A stretch of 64,000 nucleotides of DNA from Aristaeella lactis (GTDB lineage: Bacteria; Bacillota; Clostridia; Christensenellales; Aristaeellaceae). The notes under the pieces are model-generated. The model was not told where the DNA came from, did no database searches, and saw only the letters and a program-made list of their open reading frames with translations. The translations under genes were made by a program, and so were the position numbers. Positions 33,049 to 40,917 of this stretch are shown here, piece after piece. The DNA is taken from the NCBI RefSeq assembly GCF_018118585.1, contig NZ_CP069421.1:620001-684000 (forward strand). Reading direction: 5' to 3'. The stretch's first letter is position 1, and each line of letters opens with the position of its first letter.

Positions 33049-33954
33049 ATGAACGGTTTTTATAACATAAAGAAACCAACCGGAATGAGCAGCGCGGCCG
33101 TAGTGGCCGTTATGCGCCGGCTGACAGGTGTGAAACGCATTGGTCATGCCGGCACGCTGGATCCGGAAGCCGCAGGCGTTTTGCCCGTGATGACCGGGAA
33201 AGCTACGCGGCTTTTTGATTATCTGGCGGATAAAGAAAAAGAATATATCGCGGTGTGTGCCTTTGGCAACCGTACCGATACACAGGATGCCACAGGTACG
33301 GTAATTGAAACAGGGGATAATTATCCGGACAGGGAAGCTTTCCTGAAAGCCGCCCAAAGCCTGACCGGCGAGATCATCCAGGTTCCGAGCATGTACAGCG
33401 CCATCAAGGTCGGCGGGAAGCCCCTCTATGTGCGGGCACGCCACGGCGAGACCGTCGAAGTACCAGAAAGAAAGGTCCGGATTGACAGTATTGACCTGCT
33501 CAGTGAACAGAAAGATCACGGATTTGAAATCCGTGTTCGCTGCGGAAGGGGAACCTATATCAGGACCTTATGCGAAGACCTGGGAAAGGCCTGCGGATGC
33601 CCTGCCCATATGAGGAGCCTGACACGGACAAGAAGCGGCGCCTTTACGATTGAGAATGCCATCAGCCTGGAAGAAGCGAAAACGCTGGCTGAAGCCGGAA
33701 CCCTGGCCAGCAGGCTGCTGCCGCCGGATTATGCCCTGGCGCACCTGAAAAGAGCAGATATTCCTGCCAGGCTGAGAAAACCTGTGATCAACGGGGCCAA
33801 ACTGCCCCTGGTTCCCGGTACGGAAGACCTTGAAGAAAATGAACCGGTGAGAGTTTACCTGGAAGACCGTTTCTGGGGGATCGCTGCCCGGCGGGAGAAC
33901 GAACTTATCTGGAAAGCACTGATCGCGCCGAAAGAAGCGGAGGAAACGAACTGA
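33049..33954 (+). CDS. truB: tRNA pseudouridine(55) synthase TruB
   Basis: This 301-aa enzyme makes pseudouridine 55 in the T arm of tRNA. The catalytic aspartate is D38 in AGTLDPEAAGVLPVMTGKAT, preceded by the family start NIKKPTGMSSAAVVAV. Other motifs are KEYIAVCAFG-RTDTQDATG and GRGTYIRTLCEDLGKACG. It starts three bases after the nrnA stop; its ribosome-binding region lies inside nrnA and is weak, so translational coupling is likely. Confidence 0.96.
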   Translation: MNGFYNIKKPTGMSSAAVVAVMRRLTGVKRIGHAGTLDPEAAGVLPVMTGKATRLFDYLADKEKEYIAVCAFGNRTDTQDATGTVIETGDNYPDREAFLKAAQSLTGEIIQVPSMYSAIKVGGKPLYVRARHGETVEVPERKVRIDSIDLLSEQKDHGFEIRVRCGRGTYIRTLCEDLGKACGCPAHMRSLTRTRSGAFTIENAISLEEAKTLAEAGTLASRLLPPDYALAHLKRADIPARLRKPVINGAKLPLVPGTEDLEENEPVRVYLEDRFWGIAARRENELIWKALIAPKEAEETN

Positions 33955-33955
33955 C

Positions 33956-34873
33956 ATGCGTGTGATTCAAAAACCGCAGAACGCGGGAGAACGGGTTGTG
34001 GCCCTGGGAACATTTGACGGGGTGCACCGGGGACACAGGGCGCTGCTGCTTACCGCAAAGCAGCTGGCGGATGAACTGAACGTACCGCTTCGCGTATGCA
34101 CGTTTAACCGTCATCCGCTGGAAATCCTGCGTCCCGATAATCCCCCTGTCATGCTGTCCACGATTCCGGAGAAAGCATCACAGCTCTTCAGTGCAGGCGT
34201 GGATGAAACCGAGCTGATCCCCTTTGACCGGAGTGTCGCCGACCTGGAACCGGAGCAGTTCCTGGAAAGAATGCACAGTATGATCACGGTGCGGGGCATT
34301 GTGGCCGGCTGGAATTATTCCTTCGGGAAAAACGGCCGCGGCAACGCCGACCTGCTGCGGGAAGACGGGAAAAAGCACGGATACAAAGTGATCATCGTTC
34401 CGCCGACCACCCTGGAGGACGGCACAGTGATCTCCAGCAGCCTTGTCCGCAGGTCCCTGCAGGACGGAGACATGCAAAAAGTATCGGAACTGCTTGGATA
34501 TACCTACTCGCTGACCGGAACAGTGGCCCAGGGAAAGCACCAGGGCCATAAACTGGGTTTTCCCACAGCCAACATCGAACCATGGAAGCGGAAAGCGCTT
34601 CCGAAATTCGGCGTCTATACGGGAATGCTGGAAACAGATACAGAGATGCTTCCGGCAGTCGTGAATATCGGCATACAGCCGACTATTCCTTCCGGAAAGG
34701 TAACCGTGGAAGCACATATCCTGACGGAGAGTCCGGAACTGTACGGACAGAAGGTCCGACTGTCACTGCTGAAAATGCTGCGGTCTGAAAAACGGTTCGA
34801 TTCGGTTGAGGAACTGACGCGGCAGATTGAACAGGACAGGGAAGAGGCCCTCAGATTGTTCCACATGGCATAG
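33956..34873 (+). CDS. ribF: Bifunctional riboflavin kinase/FAD synthetase
   Basis: This 305-aa enzyme converts riboflavin to FMN and FAD. The N-terminal adenylyltransferase part shows ALGTFDGVHRGHRALL (residues 16-31) with the nucleotide-binding HxGH-type variant HRGH, and later GWNYSFGKNGRGNADLL and ISSSLVRRSLQDGDM. The C-terminal kinase part starts near 180 with TVAQGKHQGHKLGFPTANIE, which holds the conserved PTAN. It begins one base after the truB stop and closes the operon. No clear terminator follows before the glgP promoter. Confidence 0.95.
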   Translation: MRVIQKPQNAGERVVALGTFDGVHRGHRALLLTAKQLADELNVPLRVCTFNRHPLEILRPDNPPVMLSTIPEKASQLFSAGVDETELIPFDRSVADLEPEQFLERMHSMITVRGIVAGWNYSFGKNGRGNADLLREDGKKHGYKVIIVPPTTLEDGTVISSSLVRRSLQDGDMQKVSELLGYTYSLTGTVAQGKHQGHKLGFPTANIEPWKRKALPKFGVYTGMLETDTEMLPAVVNIGIQPTIPSGKVTVEAHILTESPELYGQKVRLSLLKMLRSEKRFDSVEELTRQIEQDREEALRLFHMA

Positions 34874-34901
34874 ATGGTCGGAAATCAGACTTTCCTGTGC
34901 C

Positions 34902-34931
34902 TTGTATACAATAAAAAACAGGTGGTATAAT
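34902..34931 (+). promoter_or_regulatory. Promoter of glycogen phosphorylase gene
   Basis: TTGTAT (34902-34907), an 18-base spacer and a consensus TATAAT (34926-34931) with an extended TGG. Confidence 0.7.
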
Positions 34932-34983
34932 ACATCCGGAATTGATTATGTAACCGTAGAGGGAAAGGATCAGGAGGGACAAC

Positions 34984-37512
34984 ATGCCTGCTACGAAATT
35001 TGACAAGGAATCGATCAAGAATACCATTGTCGGAAAAGTTCAGCGGTATAACGGCCTGACAATTGAGGAGGCATCTCCCCATCAGATCTACAAGGCTGTG
35101 GCTTCCACTGTCCGCGACCAGATCATGCACAAAATGATCGAGAGCCGTGAAGTGTGGAAGAAGCAAAAGGGCAAGAGCCTGTATTACCTGAGCGTGGAAT
35201 TCCTGATGGGGCGCAGCATGTACTGCAATATGCTGAACCTGCTCTCCACCAAAGAATATACCGAAGCACTGGAAGAACTGGGAATCGATATCAAGGATGT
35301 GCTGAAAGAAGAGCCGGAACCCGGTCTGGGCAACGGCGGCCTTGGCCGTCTTGCGGCGTGCTTCCTGGACAGCCTGAGCTGCCTGGACCTGCCGGCCATG
35401 GGCTGTACCATCCGTTATGAATACGGCCTGTTCCGCCAGAAGATCGTTGACGGACAGCAGGTTGAAATGCCGGACAGCTGGCTGGACAACGGCAACGTCT
35501 GGGAGACCGCCATGATGGAAGACGCCTGTGAGGTGCATTTCGGCGGCCATGTGGATGAAATTGAAATCAACGGACGTCAGAAGTTTGTCACCCGTGATTA
35601 CTATACGGTCGAAGCTGTACCGTATGATATGCCGGTAGTCGGCTATGATGCCACGATCGTGAACCCGCTGCGGATGTGGTCTGCCAGGAGCCCGAAGAAG
35701 CTGGATCTTAACCGTTTCGGAGAGGGAAGATACGCCCAGGCTTCTGAAGAGATCGAGCTGGCTGAAGCCATCAGTAAGGTGCTGTATCCGGAAGACAGGC
35801 ACTACGAAGGCAAGATGCTGCGCCTGAAACAGCATTACTTCTTCACAAGCGCTTCCCTGCAGTATATCCTGAAGGACTACAAGAAGCGCTTCGGTAATGA
35901 CATGAGCAAACTGCCGGAAAAGGTGGTTATCCATATCAATGATACCCATCCCGGCATGGCGATTCCCGAACTGATGCGCCTGCTGATTGATGAGGAAGGC
36001 CTTGGCTGGGATGAAGCTTCCGCCATTGTGCAGAAGACCATCGCCTATACAAACCACACCATTCTTGCCGAAGCTCTTGAAAAATGGCCGGTAGGCATGG
36101 TACAGCAGCTGCTTCCCCGATGCTACCAGATCATCTGCGAGATGAACCGCCGCCTTTGCGAGCGGCTGTGGAACTGTTTCCCGGGAGACTGGGACAGGAT
36201 CGCCCGGATGGCTATCATCAGCTATGACAATGTCCATATGGCCAATATGTGCGTGGCGATGAGCTATTCGGTGAACGGTGTCAGCAAGCTGCACGGCGAA
36301 ATCCTGAAGGAAGAAACCTTCCATGATTTCAACCTGGTGATGCCGGAGAAATTCTCCGCCATTACCAACGGCATTACACACCGCCGCTGGCTGATGAGCT
36401 GCAATCCGGAACTGACGGACCTGATCTGCGAATCCATCGGAACAGGCTGGATCAAGGAGCCCCAGCGCCTGAGCGAGCTTCGCCCCTTTGCAGATGACGC
36501 CGCTTTCCGCGAGAAGTTCGGGAAGATCAAACAGCATAACAAGGAACGGCTGGCTGAAATGCTGAAGGAACGGCAGGGAGCTGTGATCGATCCGTCCTTC
36601 ATCTATGACGTCCAGGCCAAACGGCTGCACGAATACAAGAGGCAGATGCTGAATGCCCTGCATATCCTTGTGCTGTATAACCGCATTGTGAATGACGAGC
36701 ATTTCACCATGGAGCCGCGGGTGTTTATCTTCGGCGCCAAGGCAAGCCCCGGGTATTACCGCGCCAAGCAGATCATCAGGATGATCTGCGCGCTGAGCGA
36801 ACTGATTGATAAACATCCCCGCGCGAGAAAAATGCTGAAGGTCGTATTCCTTGAAAACTACGACGTGAGCAGCGCGGAAGTGCTGATCCCGGCCGCCGAA
36901 GTGTCCGAGCAGCTGTCCACCGCCAGCAAGGAAGCCAGCGGAACGGGCAACATGAAGTTTATGATGAACGGTGCCGTCACCATCGGAACACTGGACGGAG
37001 CCAATGTGGAAATCAGCGAACAGGTGGGGATGGACAATATCTACATCTTCGGCATGCGTGCGGATACTGTCCGTGATATGTACCGTGAGAACAACTATAA
37101 CCCGATGAACATCTTTGAAACGAACCAGGAAATCCGCCTGGCGATGACACAGATGATCGACGGTACCCTGATGCCCAACAATCCCGCCGCTCTCCAGGAC
37201 CTGTATCACAGTCTGCTGCTTGGCAGCTGGGGATCCATGGGCGACAGCTACTTCGTGCTGAAAGATTTCGGATCCTACAGCATGGCCCAGAGAAGGCTGA
37301 ACAATGATTATGCCAACCGGGACAAGTGGCTGAAGATGGCTGTCACCAACACGGCCATGTCCGGTGTCTTCTCATCTGACCGGACGATCCACGAATACAA
37401 CGACCAGATCTGGCACCTGGAACCGCTCCGGAAACCGGAACCGCAGAAGGAAGCCGCGGATGCCCCGAAAAAGGAAAAGGCGAAGCCTGTCAGACTGAAA
37501 TCCGGGAAATAA
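34984..37512 (+). CDS. glgP: Glycogen/starch/maltodextrin phosphorylase
   Basis: This 842-aa PLP enzyme releases glucose-1-phosphate from the ends of alpha-1,4-glucans. The N-terminal domain carries YYLSVEFLMGRSMYCNMLNL and LGNGGLGRLAACFLDSLS; the C-terminal domain has VIHINDTHPGMAIPELMRLL and the PLP-lysine K658 in EASGTGNMKFMMNGAVTIGT. Length and motifs match GT35 phosphorylases fully. The C-terminus has a Lys/Glu/Pro-rich tail (KKEKAKPVRLKSGK) not essential to the fold. It has its own promoter and a strong terminator. With the branching enzyme and the mutase in this window it covers glycogen turnover: the product glucose-1-phosphate would be used by the mutase. Confidence 0.96.
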   Translation: MPATKFDKESIKNTIVGKVQRYNGLTIEEASPHQIYKAVASTVRDQIMHKMIESREVWKKQKGKSLYYLSVEFLMGRSMYCNMLNLLSTKEYTEALEELGIDIKDVLKEEPEPGLGNGGLGRLAACFLDSLSCLDLPAMGCTIRYEYGLFRQKIVDGQQVEMPDSWLDNGNVWETAMMEDACEVHFGGHVDEIEINGRQKFVTRDYYTVEAVPYDMPVVGYDATIVNPLRMWSARSPKKLDLNRFGEGRYAQASEEIELAEAISKVLYPEDRHYEGKMLRLKQHYFFTSASLQYILKDYKKRFGNDMSKLPEKVVIHINDTHPGMAIPELMRLLIDEEGLGWDEASAIVQKTIAYTNHTILAEALEKWPVGMVQQLLPRCYQIICEMNRRLCERLWNCFPGDWDRIARMAIISYDNVHMANMCVAMSYSVNGVSKLHGEILKEETFHDFNLVMPEKFSAITNGITHRRWLMSCNPELTDLICESIGTGWIKEPQRLSELRPFADDAAFREKFGKIKQHNKERLAEMLKERQGAVIDPSFIYDVQAKRLHEYKRQMLNALHILVLYNRIVNDEHFTMEPRVFIFGAKASPGYYRAKQIIRMICALSELIDKHPRARKMLKVVFLENYDVSSAEVLIPAAEVSEQLSTASKEASGTGNMKFMMNGAVTIGTLDGANVEISEQVGMDNIYIFGMRADTVRDMYRENNYNPMNIFETNQEIRLAMTQMIDGTLMPNNPAALQDLYHSLLLGSWGSMGDSYFVLKDFGSYSMAQRRLNNDYANRDKWLKMAVTNTAMSGVFSSDRTIHEYNDQIWHLEPLRKPEPQKEAADAPKKEKAKPVRLKSGK

Positions 37513-37517
37513 CAAAC

Positions 37518-37548
37518 AAAGGCACAGTCCTGTACGGACTGTGCCTTT
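37518..37548. terminator. Bidirectional terminator between glgP and the convergent small gene
   Basis: AAAGGCACAGTCC pairs with GGACTGTGCCTTT around TGTAC. T runs follow on the + strand (TTTTG) and more weakly on the - strand (TTTGTTTG). Confidence 0.85.
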
Positions 37549-37564
37549 TGCTTTAAACAATGTA

Positions 37565-37810
37565 TTATTTACGGCCGAAAATGCTCTTGAGCTTGCTGAG
37601 GATTCCGCCAGCCTGTTTTGCGGCATCTCCCGTAATATCGCCAAGCTGTCCGGTGACGCCTTTGACAACATCACCCAGCTGGCTGGGATCCAGATCGATA
37701 CCAAGCAGGTCCTTGATCGCTTTCAGCGGGTCAGCGGTGAACTTGGCGATCAGGTCCTTGTTACCGGTCAGCTTTGATACAAGGTCGGATATAATCTTCT
37801 GAATATCCAT
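37565..37810 (-). CDS. Small helical protein (81 aa), unknown function
   Basis: I do not recognise a named family. The protein has a helix (MDIQKIISDLVSKLTGNKDL), then the pattern KF-x-x-DP-x-KAIKDLLGIDL, and a gly/Lys-rich amphipathic end (GGILSKLKSIFGRK). Similar small Clostridial proteins with KF..DP....LG.DL and a C-terminal GGLFGKK-like tail exist, and the DP...LG.D stretch recalls leader peptides of modified peptides, but there is no cysteine/Gly-Gly cleavage site before a separate core. It is monocistronic, with a good promoter, an AGGAGG ribosome site and a 5' UTR hairpin (CGGATG with CATCCG). It diverges from the H1-like gene. Confidence 0.65.
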   Translation of the reverse strand: MDIQKIISDLVSKLTGNKDLIAKFTADPLKAIKDLLGIDLDPSQLGDVVKGVTGQLGDITGDAAKQAGGILSKLKSIFGRK

Positions 37811-37833
37811 GGCAATTCCTCCTAATATAAAGT

Positions 37834-37898
37834 TTTACGGATGACCACACATCCGAATCTGATAACAGTATTATAATCCTATCCAAGTTGTATGGCAA
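37834..37898 (-). promoter_or_regulatory. Promoter and 5' UTR hairpin of the 81-aa protein gene
   Basis: On the - strand TTGCCA (37898-37893), 17-base spacer, TATAAT (37875-37870). The leader contains CGGATG paired with CATCCG around a 6-base loop (about 37834-37853). Confidence 0.7.
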
Positions 37899-37935
37899 TA
37901 TTGAGACAGGAAAAAACCGAAAAAAGAGAAAAAGC

Positions 37936-37964
37936 TTGAAGACAGCCCCCGGTTGCGTTACAAT
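37936..37964 (+). promoter_or_regulatory. Promoter of the H1-like protein gene
   Basis: TTGAAG (37936-37941), 17-base spacer, TACAAT (37959-37964). AGGAGG lies at 37993-37998, eight bases before the ATG. Confidence 0.65.
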
Positions 37965-38006
37965 CAATATAACAAAACAGTAAAATACTTACAGGAGGTT
38001 CTGACT

Positions 38007-38651
38007 ATGCCTACAGCAAAGAAGACCGCAACCACCGCCAAGAAGACAACGACTGCTGCCAAAAAGGCCGCAACAACCGTAAAGAAGACTGCTGCTGCCG
38101 CAAAGAAGACCACCACCGCGGCGAAGAAGACAGCGACAACCGCTGCCAAGAAGACCACTGCTGCCTCCAAGAAGACAACTGCGACCGCAGCGAAGAAGAC
38201 GACAACTGCCGCCAAGAAGACTACCGCGGCAGCGGCGAAGAAGACGACAACCGCCGCCAAGAAGACAACCGCAACGGCGGCAAAGAAGACAACAACCGCT
38301 GCAAAGAAAACCACAGCAGCAAAGAAAACCACAACAGCAGCAAAGAAAACGACAACCGCTGCGAAAAAGACCACAACCGCCAAGAAACCCGCAGCAGCCA
38401 AAAAGCCTGCTGTTCCCGCAAGCGCGAATACAAGCATGAAGGTTACGGCTGCTGAGAAGAAACTGATTGAGGCATACCGCGGCGCTTCCGGCGACCTGAA
38501 GAAGATCTCCCTGAAGGTACTGAAAGGGGAGTACGCTGACTCGGCTATCAAACTGCTGGATACTGTCGGCGGCGGACTGGAATCCAGTGCCGACGGGATC
38601 GGCGGAGCCCTGGGCAACCTGCTCGGCGGACTGATCGGCGGAAAGAAGTAA
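38007..38651 (+). CDS. Histone H1-like Lys/Ala/Thr-rich protein with Gly-rich C-terminal domain
   Basis: A 214-aa, very basic protein. Residues 4-133 consist of about 17 degenerate copies of KKTTTAA or KKTTAAA, like eukaryotic H1 tails and bacterial Hc1/AlgP-type proteins that bind DNA without sequence preference. Residues 145-185 form a non-repetitive helical segment (TAAEKKLIEAYRGASGDLKK and later ADSAIKLLDTV), and the end is GGALGNLLGGLIGGKK. Nucleoid or polyanion binding is inferred from composition; the C-terminal domain is unrecognised. The start was set at ATG 38007, which has AGGAGG; an upstream in-frame ATG-like start lies within the promoter. It is monocistronic with its own terminator. 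Confidence 0.8.
   Translation: MPTAKKTATTAKKTTTAAKKAATTVKKTAAAAKKTTTAAKKTATTAAKKTTAASKKTTATAAKKTTTAAKKTTAAAAKKTTTAAKKTTATAAKKTTTAAKKTTAAKKTTTAAKKTTTAAKKTTTAKKPAAAKKPAVPASANTSMKVTAAEKKLIEAYRGASGDLKKISLKVLKGEYADSAIKLLDTVGGGLESSADGIGGALGNLLGGLIGGKK
38016..38400 (+). repeat. Low-complexity coding repeat of the H1-like protein
   Basis: Degenerate units of 15-21 bases around AAGAAGACNACNNCCGC, with GCN and ACN codons in varied spelling, run for about 385 bases. Third-base variation shows that the amino-acid pattern, not the DNA, is conserved. Confidence 0.85.
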
Positions 38652-38667
38652 AAAACATTACACAGAA

Positions 38668-38700
38668 AAGCGGGTGCAGTTCAAATGACTGCACCCGCTT
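38668..38700. terminator. Terminator between the H1-like gene and the convergent secreted-protein gene
   Basis: AAGCGGGTGCAGT pairs with ACTGCACCCGCTT around TCAAATG. TATTT follows on the + strand and TTTTCTG on the - strand, so it can serve both. Confidence 0.85.
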
Positions 38701-38717
38701 TATTTGTGCTGCTCTTT

Positions 38718-39791
38718 TTATTTTCCGACCACGATAGTGGTGTCTTCGGTGATGGTCAGCTGGAAGGAGGCTTTACCGGCGTATTCCTTTTCCCCGCCGT
38801 TGATGCTGTAGCCATCAGCCGCCAGGGCGGAACTGTCCGCGATAACCTTGATCGGCGCGCCGGCAGGCACTTCGCCTTCCGTGACAGAACGAAGCTTGCC
38901 GCTGTGGTAGGTGAAGGTGCATCCTGTGCAGGTGACCTTGCACATGTTGCTTTCATCCACTTCCGCGGAAGCCGCGGTCTGGCGCACGATCTTAACGTCC
39001 AGCGCCACATCATCAGTGATGTTCATCACTTTAAATTCATTAACCGGAGAGGCAGGCTCAAAACGGATACCGTTTACGGTCCAGCTCTTGATGGGGTTTT
39101 CAGACCTGACCAGGAAGGAGCCGGTATTGTCGAATACGAGCTTAGATGCAGGATCGCCTTCCACTACATTTCCGACCGAGTCCAGCTTCAGCAGGACCTT
39201 TGCGGAAGCGGAGACGGTGATGGTTTTCAGCTCCAGTTCGGGCATGTCTTCATCAGATCCGTCAGCCGGAGCAGCCTGCTGGCCATCATCCGCCGGCTGA
39301 GCGCTGGCGGTGTTCGCGGTATCAGGTGCCGCTTCAGGAGCAGGAGCGGGATTATCCGCGGGTGTTTCGGTCGTGTTCGACGCGGCTGCGCCGGCGGGAG
39401 GCTCCATGCCGTAAACAAGCAGCATAACGGTATCAGAATCCACTTTATAGCCGTTGCCGTTCACATGGCAGTAAACAGACCATCCATGCATGGCGTCCGG
39501 CACATGGGTCAGGGAGATCGTTTTGCTGTTCGGGCTCTTTACCTTGACATCCTTGAAAACAGTGGAAAGCTTTTTGCCGCTGACTTTTTCACCATTCTCG
39601 GGATTGATGAAATACCATGTATAGGAATCAACAGTACCCTTCACCGAAATGGAGAAGCTGACAGCTCCCTTTTTGGATGTTGTGGAGGTTTCAGGCTGTT
39701 TTGTAATGGTAGGTTTGCCGGCGGCGAATGCTTCCGACGCAAAAGCAAACACAAGGCAGAACGCCAGAACCAGGCTGATAATCTTCTTCAT
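38718..39791 (-). CDS. Secreted Ig-like domain protein, unknown function
   Basis: A 357-aa exported protein: signal peptide 1-23 (ending ASEAFA), an Ig-like domain at 25-130 (SFSISVKGTVDSYTWYFINP ... SWSVYCHVNGNGYKVDSDTV), a Pro/Ala/Asp/Thr linker at about 135-190 (ETPADNPAPAPEAAPDTANT), and a C-terminal beta domain (TITVSASAKVLLKLD onward). The C-terminal part has a CKVTCTGCTFTY cluster of three Cys. There is no sorting motif at the C-terminus. The linker and two beta domains suggest a cell-surface or secreted binding protein. It has its own promoter (39829-39857) and a GGGAGG ribosome site. Confidence 0.7.
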   Translation of the reverse strand: MKKIISLVLAFCLVFAFASEAFAAGKPTITKQPETSTTSKKGAVSFSISVKGTVDSYTWYFINPENGEKVSGKKLSTVFKDVKVKSPNSKTISLTHVPDAMHGWSVYCHVNGNGYKVDSDTVMLLVYGMEPPAGAAASNTTETPADNPAPAPEAAPDTANTASAQPADDGQQAAPADGSDEDMPELELKTITVSASAKVLLKLDSVGNVVEGDPASKLVFDNTGSFLVRSENPIKSWTVNGIRFEPASPVNEFKVMNITDDVALDVKIVRQTAASAEVDESNMCKVTCTGCTFTYHSGKLRSVTEGEVPAGAPIKVIADSSALAADGYSINGGEKEYAGKASFQLTITEDTTIVVGK

Positions 39792-39828
39792 GAAGGATGC
39801 CTCCCGTATCGATCAAAATATTACATAT

Positions 39829-39857
39829 ATATTAACATATGATAACAAAAATAGCAA
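39829..39857 (-). promoter_or_regulatory. Promoter of the secreted Ig-like protein gene
   Basis: On the - strand TTGCTA (39857-39852), 17-base spacer, TAATAT (39834-39829). Confidence 0.6.
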
Positions 39858-39890
39858 TATTTTCGCGGGTTTTCCGGCATATCCTGTTTT

Positions 39891-40898
39891 TTAATCCTGT
39901 GTGCGCAGATTCAGAAGACGGATGACAACCGTTTCCAGCGCACCGTCGGGCAGAATTCTGCCTGATTTGACGGCGTATTCGGTGTCAAAACAGATCTGGA
40001 CGGCCTTTTTCACAAGACCGCCGGTATAGGAAGAAGCCTGGCGCAGATACTGATCCACCGCGAAAGGAGGGACACCGAGCGCATTCCGGATATAATCGCC
40101 GCCTTTCTTTTCATACTGCATGATCTTGATATGCTGCAAAAGCCTGTACTGACGGAGCAGCATGGCGAGAATGGCCATGCGGTCCGTGCCGGAGAGCAGC
40201 AGGTTGCGCAGGAGCGTGAACGCACGAGTGCGCTGTCCCGTAACCACGGCGTCCACCATCTGGAAAACGGTGCACTCCGTGGAAGGCGTCGCCAGAAGCG
40301 AAATATCATCCGCAAGCACGGAAGAACGGCCTTCCGCGTATGAAGAGATCTTATGGATTTCAGAAACCAGCAGGCCGGTGTCGGAGCCGACGGTAAAGAT
40401 CAGGTATTCAGCTGTACGGTCATCACATTCCTTGCCATCCTGCTTAAAGGTATCTGTGACAAAACGGGTCAGTTCCGCACCGCGCAGCGAGGCAAAAGTG
40501 ATGATTCCCCCATGCTTTTTAATCGCGCTGTAGAGTTTTTTACGCCCATCCGGCTTTCCGGTGCAGTAAAAAAGGAGAATGGCGGTTTCCGGTACAGAGG
40601 GGAGATAGCTGATCAGGCGTTCATCCGCTTCAGCCCGCCCCAGCAGGGCAGGAAAGTCACGGACGATGACCAGGCGTTTGTCGGCCATAAAAGGCTGGGT
40701 TTCCGTATCAGCTATGAGCTGGTCAACGGAGGGATCAGACAGGACGGTTTCATTCAGTGTTTCCATACCTTCCGGAAGAACTGCACGGCGCAGTTCCGCA
40801 AGCGCATCCTGTTTCAGGTGTTCCTCATCTCCCTCGAACAGCAGCACCTGCGGCAGGGAATGCTGGGAAAGGGCACGGGTAAAATCCTTACGATCCAT
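39891..40898 (-). CDS. holA: DNA polymerase III subunit delta
   Basis: This 335-aa clamp-loader subunit opens the sliding clamp. Its N-terminal part reads PQVLLFEGDEEHLKQDALAE, with ADKRLVIVRDFPALLG, and the middle EIHKISSYAEG with the conserved C-terminal collar pattern FTLLRNLLLSGTDRMAILAM and RQYRLLQHIK. The start was set at ATG 40898 (MDRKDFTRAL), with CGGAGG 7-8 bases upstream; the open frame continues upstream inside comEC without a better start. It follows comEC by 19 bases, the usual Bacillota order. Confidence 0.93.
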   Translation of the reverse strand: MDRKDFTRALSQHSLPQVLLFEGDEEHLKQDALAELRRAVLPEGMETLNETVLSDPSVDQLIADTETQPFMADKRLVIVRDFPALLGRAEADERLISYLPSVPETAILLFYCTGKPDGRKKLYSAIKKHGGIITFASLRGAELTRFVTDTFKQDGKECDDRTAEYLIFTVGSDTGLLVSEIHKISSYAEGRSSVLADDISLLATPSTECTVFQMVDAVVTGQRTRAFTLLRNLLLSGTDRMAILAMLLRQYRLLQHIKIMQYEKKGGDYIRNALGVPPFAVDQYLRQASSYTGGLVKKAVQICFDTEYAVKSGRILPDGALETVVIRLLNLRTQD

Positions 40899-40917
40899 GA
40901 AAAAACCTCCGAAGCGA

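Noticed and set aside
34885-37209. Long open frame antisense to glgP (774 codons)
   Set aside because: It mirrors glgP codon structure, is rich in His/Val/Gln as expected for antisense frames of GC-rich genes, and has no ribosome site; glgP itself is fully supported by motifs.
38016-38400. Non-coding satellite repeat
   Set aside because: Third-base variation with constant amino acids, a ribosome site and a terminator show it is coding.
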